DNA from: Talpa occidentalis
Lineage: Eukaryota > Chordata > Mammalia > Eulipotyphla > Talpidae
Direction of reading: 5' to 3'
Length of the DNA stretch: 64,000 nucleotides
Assembly (NCBI RefSeq): GCF_014898055.3
Contig: NW_023604295.1
Span: forward strand, 137,360,676-137,424,675
Shown here: piece after piece, positions 23,096 through 32,729 of the stretch
How positions within the stretch are numbered: position 1 is the stretch's first letter
Layout: the number at the start of each line of letters is the position of its first letter
Program-made: the position numbers and the translations under genes
Notes under the pieces: generated by a model
The model's database searches: none
What the model was told of the DNA's origin: nothing
Seen by the model: the letters and a program-made list of their open reading frames with translations, nothing else

Positions 23096-23995
23096 GTGGT
23101 TCAGCAAAAAGGGGACCAAGATTGCTGCGTTCTTGGATGCTTATGTTTCTCCTCTTGAAGAGTGAGATTTGGAGGTGATTTGCTTTGATGTGATAGAACA
23201 AATGGGAGCTTTTTATTCCATATAAGAATATTACTTTCGCCTATCCTGATTTTCTTCTCTTGTTATTTTGCCTGGCAGAAAATGTGAATTCGAAAATGAA
23301 GGTAGAGCAGAGAATCTTTAAGGAATACCTGGGATTTAACAACAAACTTTAAAGGGATATATTCTGAAAGTCCTACTGTAGCAGTTTCCTTTCTTTCCCT
23401 CACATAGTGAAGCTTCTGATGACTTAGAAAATCCAGAGGACAGCGAGGCTGACTCTGTAAAGTTGGGGAAGTTTCATTCCAATCCCTTCTTCCTGCTGAA
23501 TTATCAGTCTTGCCAGTGCCTTGCGGACTAGCCGGTGCCCCTGGCTCCTTCTGCTTGAACAGTTAGCAGCTCCTCGTGACTCTGACCACAATTTCTCAGT
23601 ATTCCCCAAGATGGAAAAAAGGAATATCATGAGCTAGATAGTTAGCCTAAGCATTATTAGTAGATAATTACCTATTAAATGATTGACTTTGAATAGATAC
23701 TGAATGAATAATTGGTCACTTAGGGATCAATCAGTATTTTCTTTTTACTTCTCTCCAAAAGCAGGGAGACTTTACTCACAATTTATTAAATGTGATAAAA
23801 TAAGTAAGAACTGAAACCAAGTCTACTTCCTCCTCCCATGCCAAGTAGACAAGACAAATAAGGAGCAGTGAAGCAGAAACCACATAATGAAAAAGAGGGA
23901 AATAATGGGTTTGATTTTGATGGTATTTTATAAACAGATACACCAAGTCAAATTTCAAAGCAGTCATAATGACAGATGTCCTCAAAGAATGGATA

Positions 23996-23997
<2 letters not shown>
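23096..23997. other. No gene seen; unassigned
   Basis: Several 60-70-codon minus-strand frames without motifs. Confidence 0.4.

Positions 23998-24033
<36 letters not shown>
23998..24033 (+). repeat. (GT)n microsatellite
   Basis: Uninterrupted GT array of about 17 units. Confidence 0.97.
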
Positions 24034-24034
<1 letters not shown>

Positions 24035-24056
24035 ACACTCCTTTATAAGGAGTGTC
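24034..24056. other. Perfect 10-bp hairpin, 3-nt loop
   Basis: GACACTCCTT, loop TAT, then AAGGAGTGTC: a flawless inverted repeat directly after the (GT)n array and before an A8 run. The centre resembles a CArG box but has one base too many. Confidence 0.9.
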
Positions 24057-24077
24057 AGAAAAAAAAAATAACATAGC

Positions 24078-24091
24078 ATGCCACCTAGTGG
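24078..24091 (-). promoter_or_regulatory. Candidate CTCF-binding motif
   Basis: Minus strand reads CCACTAGGTGGCAT, matching 13 of 14 positions of the core CCASYAGRKGGCRS. Lies 22 bp from the hairpin at 24034-24056. A sequence match alone does not show occupancy. Confidence 0.4.
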
Positions 24092-24274
24092 TAGAAAATT
24101 AGCCAATTCCTTTCCCTCACTAATTGTACAAACCTATTTGTCCTTCATTCAGAAAATCAGATGACTTTATCAATATAGTGGATTCTTGATTTTGTAAGTC
24201 ACACAGTGTGAACACTTAACTATCATGTCTGTGCTTTAATTTTTCACCCACCAAAAGCATTAGGAAATGTGGTG

Positions 24275-24425
24275 AAATTTAAAGAACCCTGGAGTCGGAG
24301 TTAGGATGACTCCTATTTCTTTTTCCAACCACTTAACCACCCTAGAGCTCAGTTTCTTCCATAAAGGGGCAAGACTGATGAACTCCATGCTGCTATCATG
24401 CTCTTAAATTCCATGTTTCAAAGTA
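24275..24425 (+). mobile_element. MIR-like fragment
   Basis: AACCCTGGAGTCGGAGTTAG, CCAACCACTTAACCACCCTA, GAGCTCAGTTTCTTCCATAA and AGGGGCAAGACTGATG follow the MIR order from 'ctggagtcag' through 'ctcagtttcctcatctgtaaaatgggg'. Confidence 0.55.
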
Positions 24426-25589
24426 AACAATATTCCACATAATACGCGTACTTATCTAATGCGGCCCCTTGTGATAAAGTCGAGCTACCATCTTTCCAAA
24501 GCAAATACTTGACTACATAACATGCTTTCCACACTCTCAACCCAGTCCAGTCACATTTTACAGGCTCCATTCTTCATTCCAAGCCCTTCTTTACTGCAGT
24601 TTTGCATTTTTGGATAAGTACTGCAAATGGTCCCTTGGTTATAATTCTTAACTTCTGTGAATCTAAGTGGTGCATATTTGTAAAATATTTTTCCAACTTA
24701 CATAAATATGTGCCTTTTCCCTTTGAAATCAGTTTTACAATTCCTCAAAGAGGAATAGAGGGGAATTTGGGGCTATGTAGCAATATTTCTGATATTGAAA
24801 AAGTACGCTTTCCCCTTTCCACCACACTCACTAATATATCCAAGGCGACCCTATTAATCAGAATTAGGAAAAGCATTAAAAATGAGCAGTTAATCTAATC
24901 TGCTTGGAATATTTAATCTCCTTATAAGTAGTTTGCTGCTCTTGAGACCAAGAAACAAGCACAAGGATTTTTTAATACATAAGAGAGAAAAATTCTAAAA
25001 ATATGAATTTTTTAATATCCAAATGTGGTGGACAATCAGCAGCATCTCTTTGAAGGAACTGTTTGAAATGGGTCAGAATCATCGGTGAAAGGGTTTTTTA
25101 GTCAGAAATCTGACTTTCTCTAGGCGAAGCCTCATCCCTCATCTAAGACTGGAGCAACAGCAGGAACAGCAAAGTGATTTCTCAAGAGCATAAATAGTTA
25201 CTGCAAGAACATGTCTCTTTGTCCAAAAAGCCTGTCTTGATTTTCCACCCTGGATTTACTGTGTCATAATTACCGACAACACACATTAGGGTCACACAGG
25301 ACAATACACGTGGATAAGAATCAGAATTTCTTTCTCTAAACTGGAAAATAGAAAAATGGCACAAGCAAATAAATAGAATGACTGGCCATTAAGTTCATGT
25401 TGACAATTCCTGATATTTCTCTGATGCAAACTCATAAGACAGAAATAATTTTCTGGAGTTTGTTTATTACTGTATTTATTTATTCATTTGCTCAACTCCC
25501 TTTTTCATCTTTGCCTCCTTCAACCCTCCTGCCTCCCCCAAAGACTCAGATGATCCAAGTGTTTCTCTTTTCCCCACCATTTAGTGTAG
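24426..25589. other. No gene seen; AT-rich, unassigned
   Basis: A 98-codon frame at 24602-24898 has no motif. Confidence 0.4.
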
Positions 25590-26035
25590 CCTCTGCTCAT
25601 GCCTTTAGCCCTTTACATTATATGTGTAGTTGTCTGTCCACCTCACTAAACTGTAATTCTAGAAGCAGGGACCTTATCTTTGTCCAATTTAGGACCTACT
25701 ACTGTTTTTTCGGTTTTTTTTAAAGATTTATTTATTTATTTATACAAGCACTGGGTACAGTCAGAGGCGCAGAAGGGTGAGAGAATTCACCAGAGCCAGA
25801 GCCAGAGCAGGGAACAGAACAGGCAGACTGATGAAATACACTGCTGAGGGGAGCAGTGGGCGTGGCAGGAGACATCTGCACACCATTTGGGATCCTCCCT
25901 GGTGGCCGGGGATGGAACCTGCGCTGCAGAGGCTGCGGGCAGCATCGCAACCCAGCGCTCAACCGCTGCGCCACCAGGGATAGCCCTAGGACCTACTACT
26001 GTTACTGGCATATAATGGGTACTTTAAAAACCTAA
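25590..26035 (+). mobile_element. L2 3' end split by a SINE
   Basis: TTAGCCCTTTACATTATATG, then CACTAAACTGTAATTCTAGA and AGCAGGGACCTTATCTTTGT, are the L2 3'-end signature ('actagactgtaagctcc...agggcagggaccttgtctt'). After the SINE the L2 resumes as ACTGGCATATAATGGGTACT ('...ctggcacatagtaggtgct'). Confidence 0.7.
25707..25987 (-). mobile_element. tRNA-derived T+ SINE, type B, inside L2
   Basis: Reverse-strand copy running from TTTAAAGATTTATTTATTTA and ACAAGCACTGGGTACAGTCA to the head GCGCTCAACCGCTGCGCCAC. Target-site duplication AGGACCTACTACTGTT is exact over 16 bp (25691-25706 and 25988-26003). Type B by its ACTGGGTACAGTCAGAGGCG, AATTCACCAGAGCCAGAG and GAGGCTGCGGGCAGC blocks. Three tandem AGAGCC-like units near 25792. 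Confidence 0.96.
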
Positions 26036-27364
26036 TTCCAGCATTGTGTTGTTAAATTGTTACTGGGACCAAATGACTCACCTTACTCCTTGCTTTTCAT
26101 TTATAAAGGGATGTGGATTCTCAAAGGCAAAGTTTCATAAATGTAAGTACTTCTATTCCATTTATAACTACTAGAAAGTTCTGCTTTTCTCCATGTTCTT
26201 TCTTGAAGATAACAAAGATGGAACACCATAAATACCTCTGATAGTTGTAAACTAAGATATCTCTGATGAGGTCAGAGGCAAGAATCAGAAGAAGCTTGTT
26301 TCTCTGTTTCCAGAATAATATGAGATAAAATATGATTTTAACTTTCCCTCAAACACTTTATTCCCTCCTCTCTTCTCGCCTTAGTAAGAAGATCTTTTAG
26401 CATAATATAACACACTAAAGTTAAGCCATCAGACACTGTAAAATGTAGCCTAAGATGGATGTCTTACTGTCATCAATGGCTTAGTTCTGCAAAAAATTCT
26501 CTCTCAAGAAATCTCAAAGAGCAACTTAAACTTGTCTCTAGAATGGATCTATCAATTTCTATAAATAAAAGCCTCAGAGACTTTGATGGTGACCCATTAC
26601 TGAATGGAAACCAGTGTGGAACTAGGAATGTGGTAATAGCAGATGGGTAGGAAAAAACAGGAGAGGTGACCTCTAGACTTCTATTTGAAGCTAATTCTAT
26701 ATGCATCAAAAGGAGCAATGATGGAGAAACACTTGGCAACACCTTCCAGATTTCACGCAGCTTTATAATAGACTGATAATAGGATTACTTTCCAATCAAA
26801 TCATCTTTCTGATAAAGGTCTATATTCATACCTTTCCAGACATTGGTGGAAGTAATGGAGGGACTATAGTCACAAGGTTGCTGGGTTTCTAGATGTGAAT
26901 GAAGAAACAGTAATACAGTTTATGCTAATTAATGAACACAGACAAGTTTATATCAAAGGTTGGGGAGTACCCCCTCATTTTTTTCTGTTCGACTAGTACA
27001 TAATCTGTCTGATATTACCTTTCCTCCTGGATATATTGCTTTGCAAAATCTCAGTTGTTCAGTAGTAAGTCCTCTTTTGACTCCTCAACCAGGTCCCTGC
27101 CCTCCACCCCCACTGAGGGTAATGATGTTACTATGTTTCCTCGCATCTCCCCCTCGACCTCTTTCATCCCACCCTTATCCCACCATTTGTTCCCCAAAAC
27201 AGATTCTATAGTGATAAAGTCTTGAGTTTATTGTTCATGAAATGATGCTAATACCAGAAGGAGCTTAAAGAGAACTTCTAGTAGGAGAAAAAGTAGATGC
27301 CACTGTGAAACATGGAAATGATTAAAGCTAGCGAGATGAATTAAATTTTTCATGTGTCAGATCA
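26036..27364. other. No gene seen; unassigned
   Basis: Opposed frames at 26459-26742 overlap each other and lack motifs. 27040-27200 is C-rich (CCCTGCCCTCCACCCCCACT) without a recognisable element. Confidence 0.4.
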
Positions 27365-27595
27365 TTTAAAATATTTATAATAATCACTCTTTACTGGGCT
27401 TTGACTAAGTGCAAATTATCACACTAGATTTTCCTTCACCCTACATTTTAGCTACTACTAGACCAGTTTTTCAGATGAAAAAAGCCTAAAACTATAGAGA
27501 CTGACTTACCCAAGGTCATGTTGCAAGTAATTGGTAAAACCAGTATTCAAACCCTGATCTGTAAGGCTCCAAGTTCCTGATTTTAGCTCTGCCAT
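27365..27595 (+). mobile_element. MIR SINE
   Basis: CTTTACTGGGCTTTGACTAA, the stretch TTTTCAGATGAAAAAAGCCT, then TTACCCAAGGTCATGTTGCA, AGTAATTGGTAAAACCAGTA and TTCAAACCCTGATCTGTA follow the MIR consensus from 'tactatgtgccaggcac' to 'acccaaggtcacacagctagtaagtggcagagccaggattcaaacc'. Confidence 0.75.
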
Positions 27596-27695
27596 GAGAA
27601 AGCATATTTTGCAATTCACTGTGGGTCTTAGTGTGTGTGTGTGTGTGTGCTAGAAAGGTTGTACTTTTACTCAAGAGAATTTAAGAAATGTTGTT

Positions 27696-27700
<5 letters not shown>

Positions 27701-27727
<27 letters not shown>
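27701..27727 (+). repeat. (GA)n microsatellite
   Basis: GA array of 13 units; a shorter GT array lies just upstream (about 27631-27648). Confidence 0.95.
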
Positions 27728-27930
27728 CTATAGTATTCCAGTGATGTAAAGAATGTTACAATGCTGTCCCAGAGAAATATTTTGAAGTTAAGGCTATATT
27801 TGACTATATTTTTCACTGAACGACCAAGCCTGTTTCTTCTCTGTACTTACAAACATTCACTGGTTCCCGACTTAGCTCTACCTGGGTATATCTCAAACCT
27901 CACACTCATCTGGTTCACAACAAAACACTA

Positions 27931-27965
27931 ATCAAATGACTTCTTACCCAATCAAATGACTTCTT
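27931..27965 (+). repeat. 20-bp tandem duplication
   Basis: ATCAAATGACTTCTTACCCA is followed at once by ATCAAATGACTTCTT: 1.75 exact copies. Confidence 0.9.
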
Positions 27966-28175
27966 TCATGCCTCCTTTTCTTCCTTTTGGTTAAAGGAAC
28001 CAGTATGTATTTTCCAAGTTAGAAGTTTGAGAAACATTCCTAACTCCTCCTCCTGGTGGTGGATGACTCAGCAGCTGGAGGTTTCCCTCCTATTTCTCTG
28101 GCTCCTCCTCATTTCCATTTTAGGCTTCTCCTTCTGTACTCATCTCTTCCATGCTCCTTAGTTCTAGAAAAAAAT

Positions 28176-28189
28176 ATCTCTCTCCTCTC

Positions 28190-28280
<91 letters not shown>

Positions 28281-28285
28281 CTCTT
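28176..28285 (+). repeat. Composite (CT)n(CA)n microsatellite
   Basis: TCTCC-type units, then about 16 CT units, then about 22 CA units (to 28276), then CTCTCTCTTCTC. It generates three overlapping long Ser/Leu-Thr/His frames (28056-28390), all artefacts of the repeat. Confidence 0.97.
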
Positions 28286-28749
28286 CTCAAAAGACACTTA
28301 AATGTTAACATCTCTAAAACAAACAAAATGCTATCTTCCTTTCCAGAACGAGCCCTTCTTCCAATGTGGACATGGCACTGCAATCCATAGGTCAGTCAAG
28401 CCCAGGATATGGTGCCACATTTAATGCTCCTTTCTGGGACTCCCTTTTTCTCCACCAAACATCAGACCTCTCACAGGTCGTGTTTACCCAATGTCCTAAA
28501 CATTTCCTAGTCTTTCCTCTTCACACCCTCCCCTCTGCCTCTTCCTTGCTCCAGCGACTCTCCCCAGTTTCTTTCACACTCGTTACCACTCAGCCCTAGA
28601 TGGTCCTCTTGCAGGCTGGTGCTCTTTCAACCTGGTCTTCATGTTGTCCCTAGAGTTTCCGAAATGAATTCTGAATTCTGAAATGTATTCCAACCTTTAT
28701 TTATTTAACTTTCAACATGTTTATGTTTTATCTTTGTTCTCGAAATAAA

Positions 28750-29150
28750 GACCAAACTCTAACATGGTAGAAACCCTTTGTGATCTTGTTTTTATCTGTC
28801 TCACCAAACTTTTATTCACTCGTTTCTAGAATTCTGAAGTTCAGCTGTCTCATGTGGAGAAGACCTCATATCCTCGCTCCTCTTGGGCTGTTTTGTGTTC
28901 TACAGCATATCCTTTTCAGATCCGCTCTTCATCTTGAAAATTCATTTCATCTTTAAACTTAACTATTACTTTTTCTAAGAGGACTTCTTGAAAGTTCTTT
29001 GCACTACATTCAGGATAATTGCTCTTTTCATGGATTCCCCAAACCTACTACTTCTCCTAAAACAGCTGTTTTTATACTCTGGTGTATTCTCCAAGTGTGT
29101 GTGCTCAACACCAAATACAATGTTAGGCATATAGAAGACTCTTAATAAAT
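28750..29150 (+). mobile_element. L2 LINE 3' region
   Basis: GACCAAACTCTAACATGGTA, GAACCC-like TGTGATCTTGTTTTTATCTG, TCATCTTGAAAATTCATTTC, the stretch TTAGGCATATAGAAGACTCT and TAATAAATC follow L2 order ('gtccaaactccttagcatgg ... ctggcacatagtaggtgctcaataaat'). Diverged. Confidence 0.6.
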
Positions 29151-30344
29151 CAGGCTTCCCCCTTATCCAAAAGTGAATCATTCCTATGAAACCTTCCCTG
29201 AGAAGAAATGGCATAAGGACAAGAAGCAATTACAATTCATTTACATGGAAATTTTTTAGTGTTCCCAGACCACCATAATAACCTCCCAAATCATACCAAA
29301 TAAGACATCAACCTAAGATATATTTGCAGTATAATACAAGTAAGAATGATATGATCCATATACAAGCTGTATAAGTAGTTCCCTGCAAGGAGTTTTGGGG
29401 GCCACACAGGATGGGTTGAGGTGCCTAGGATGCTGCTGCCTCTAGAATGGCTGCTGCAAAACCAACACTGAACAGTGCTTTTGCTTTTGTGACTTCTGTC
29501 ATATAAGTGAAAATCCTCTTTAAAAATTTTAGTTAGCAAAAACAAATTCTAATGTAGGTCTTTTATAATGTGAAATAAAATAAAGTGAACTTTGAAAGGC
29601 AGAAGATACCTGTGTGTGCTGAATAAGTGAACATGAATGAAAAAATGAATGAAGATTATTTTCAGAGTTACTTCACTTGTGGGTGGAGGGGGCATGGGGT
29701 GTACAGAGTATGTGCAAAACAGAGAAAAGGCAAAAAACTAACTAGCAGGTAACTAGTAGCCCATCTTGTAGATTCACGGCACTCTTGGGCCCATTTGTGA
29801 CCTAGAATATGGCTGTGAATGTAAATTGATCACCAGGAGCTTTAGCATTTTGGATCCATGCTTCATAGAAAGTGTTGCTCTCACACCTGAACTTACTATT
29901 AAAGAAACAATGTGACAGGAAGATTCTCTGCAGAGGAGTTTTTCTGGATCCTGTGGGAGCAGACAGATCAGAAGCCTCCCCATAGCCTACTCTCATGCCC
30001 ACCCCCACAGCGCCACACTCAGTTCTTAAGAGAAAATGCCACATTCCCTCTGCCTTTTGTGTAGCCCACATGTTCAACAGAGACACAGCTCCCTTGGAGC
30101 TCTGAGTAGTTCCAATGTCTCTCACCCTGGAGATCCCAAATGCTGATGTTTTCCAGAATGCTGTGCACCAAGGAAGATGCATTTCAGTACCCACTGACTT
30201 GCCCTATTAAACCCCCTGCTAATTAGGCAAAAGTGAATTGAAAATATTTTACACCACAGCATGCATAGCATAGTACTTTATACCATTTCCAGACTTATAG
30301 CCTAGGAACCACTTAATGAAACAGCACGTTAAGAAAATTAAGCA
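29151..30344. other. No gene seen; unassigned
   Basis: A 130-codon minus frame at 29802-30194 has no recognisable domain; 29774-29983 overlaps it in another phase. No splice context supports either. Confidence 0.4.
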
Positions 30345-30885
30345 GCAATGTATCTCCTAGGTATTTAACCAAAGAATATGTAAACACTAATGCAAAGGGA
30401 TATATGCATTCCTATGTTCATAGCAGCATTATTCACAACAGTTAAGACATGGAAACAACCTAAATGTCCTTCAACAGATAACTGGATAAAGAAGTGACAG
30501 TATTTATACTCCGTGGAATACTACTGAGCTATTAAAAAAGATGAACTCTTGCCTTATACAGCAATATAAATGGGATTTGAGGTGCTCATACTGAGCAAAA
30601 TAAATCAGAAAGTGAAAGACAATTACTGGGTGGTTTCCATCATATGTGGAATATAAATAACCAGAGCAAACAGACTAGCAAATCACAACAAAAATAACTC
30701 TTAGATTTTGTGAAAAATGTAGCAGAAGGGTGATATAGAGAAGGATGGAGAGCACCAATCTGAGAGTGGGAATGGACTAGAACATCAATGGTGGGTGAAA
30801 CAAAGCTTATATACACATAGAGGTAGAGAGGTACCCCCAAATTGATATAGCATTTCAAATCAATAAAACATTATTAAAATAGATT
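30345..30885 (+). mobile_element. L1 ORF2 end and 3' UTR, old
   Basis: TATCTCCTAGGTATTTAACC, then TTCATAGCAGCATTATTCAC, ACATGGAAACAACCTAAATG and TCCGTGGAATACTACTGAGC are the L1 ORF2 C-terminal coding sequence. 3' UTR-like sequence runs to an A-rich end near 30885. Many frameshifts. No target-site duplication was found. Confidence 0.8.
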
Positions 30886-30969
30886 AAAATTAAAAACCTC
30901 TTTTATAATGTCAATAAGTGCTGAGAACTCATCGCTTAACATTTCACATAATTCCTGGTTACAAACAAA

Positions 30970-31222
30970 ATAATATCCAGCTGAACCTGTCTACACTGCC
31001 ACCAACAGTGTTTTTCTCTCCACCTTCGCCAACACTTGTTGCTGTTGGACTCTTTGATATGGACCATTCTCGGAGGCGATATCTTGTTGTGGTTTTGATT
31101 TGAATTTCCCAGTTGATAAGAGATGATGAGCATTTTTCTTCATATGTCCGTTGACCATATGAATGTCTTCTTTGGGGAAGTGTCTATTCAGATCTTCTGC
31201 CCATTTTTTGATGGCCATTTGA
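30970..31222 (-). mobile_element. L1 ORF2 fragment, antisense
   Basis: CACTGCCACCAACAGTGTTT, GCCAACACTTGTTGCTGTTG, GTGGTTTTGATTTGAATTTC and TTCAGATCTTCTGCCCATTT are the reverse complement of the ORF2 region upstream of the C-terminal block. It lies tail to tail with the sense L1 at 30345-30885, about 85 bp away. Confidence 0.8.
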
Positions 31223-31925
31223 ATGAAGTGTTGCATCGTAAGATTTACTCAACTAATTAATTCTGTTTTCTATTTTTTCTTCAAATACAATATGTTTTTT
31301 ACCAAGTTGTGAATTTTGAGGTGATTCTGGAAGGAAAAGTTAGGATGGTGTTTAGAAGTTCAGGTGGCACAGAAAAGAGCTTTCCCAAGCAGAGGGGGAA
31401 AGAGCACAAAAGTGGAAGAGCACAGTCTTCCAGAGAGCTGCAGGCATTTCTGTGGAACTACACATGGGAGGGTGTGGATTATTTATTATGAGCCATTATG
31501 CATAGTAAGCTTAGTTCAGGAGATGCAAAGATGAAAACAAGTAAATGATTCACATCGTCATGAGACAGGTGTGTACTGAATGTGAACTATGTGCCAGGCC
31601 CTACAATGGGGGTAAAGGTGACCTGGTCTCATGTACTCGTATGTACACTCAAGTTCAAGACACTGATGCTGGAAAGACACAGGGTCCAAGCCAAGTGCTC
31701 TGACCTTGTATGGGTATGAACAAGAGAACGAGTTCTGTATCCTTTGCCACCTATTTTTTATACCCAAACAACTGAAAATTAGAGGTACTTCAAAAATAAT
31801 TGTTGGATTAGAAATGCATCATGTGTTTACTGGAAGAACACATTTTAATATGAACTGTGTATGAGAAGTAATTTTGGTATTTGTAATGAGGAGAATTTAT
31901 AGCAAATGAAGACAGAAACTAATTC

Positions 31926-31926
<1 letters not shown>
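31223..31926. other. No gene seen; possible L2 scrap at 31565-31640
   Basis: TGTGAACTATGTGCCAGGCC at about 31579 recalls the L2/MIR 'ctatgtgccaggcac' block; otherwise unassigned. Frames here are 60-70 codons without motifs. Confidence 0.35.

Positions 31927-31961
<35 letters not shown>
31927..31961 (+). repeat. (AC)n microsatellite
   Basis: AC array of about 17 units. Confidence 0.97.
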
Positions 31962-31962
<1 letters not shown>

Positions 31963-32394
31963 CTAAAGATCTATTTTGACAAAATCAAGTGTATAGGTTA
32001 TGGTAACATGAAAAGATTGGTTAAAGTTAAAATCTTGTTAAGGTGCTAAAGGTAAGTAATTTCTGTCATTTAAATTTGCATTTGAATCCAGAATGAGAGT
32101 GAACTGTGGACATTTCTTATAGAATTCTGCCATTTCAACTGCACCCAAATTTTACTTGCAGTGCATTTGAAAATGGCATCATAGTAATTAGAGTTGTCCT
32201 TTTTACCTATCGTCTCATAAATCACAAGACTTTGGGGCCTGTGTTCAGGAAGTGGGTAGATGGAAGGACTTGAGCAATGGCTATTAACTGCCCTTGAAAA
32301 GGGGGGCTGAGGAGTTACAAAATAAATTCTTGCAGGTTGTAGAGTGCCAAGTCAAAAGTACACACAAATATGCTTGATCTTACTGTCACCAAAT
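31962..32394. other. No gene seen; unassigned
   Basis: Nothing recognisable. Confidence 0.4.
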
Positions 32395-32410
32395 CTGGAG
32401 TATGTCTTCT

Positions 32411-32713
32411 TTCTTTTTTTTTTTTTTCAGCTTTTTATTTTTTTTTTTAATTTTTTTTAAGATTCATTTATTTATGCAAACAAGAACTGGGGTACAGGCC
32501 AGAGGTGGGGGGTGAGTGGATTTGCCAGAGACAGAGTGGGGAGCAGAACAGGCGGATCTACTGAAATACACTGCTGAGGGGAGCAGCGGGCAAGTCAGGA
32601 GAGGTCTGCCATGCCATGTGGGTAGCACCCTGGGTGGGGATCAAACTTGTGCTGCAGTGGCTGTGGACAGCTCCATAGGTTGCGTCTTAACCCCTTGTAC
32701 CACCAGGGAAGCC
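32411..32713 (-). mobile_element. tRNA-derived T+ SINE, type A
   Basis: Reverse-strand copy with a long T-rich end (32413-32460), GATTCATTTATTTATGCAAA, type-A body, and head ACCCCTTGTACCACCAGGGA. Target-site duplication CTGGAGTATGTCTTCT (32395-32410) and CTGGAATATGTTTTCT (32714-32729), 14 of 16 identical. Confidence 0.93.
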
Positions 32714-32729
32714 CTGGAATATGTTTTCT

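Noticed and set aside
24042..24050. SRF CArG box in the hairpin centre
   Set aside because: CC-TTTATAA-GG has seven A/T bases between CC and GG instead of six.
29802..30194. 130-codon minus-strand frame as a gene
   Set aside because: No recognisable domain; overlaps another frame in a different phase.
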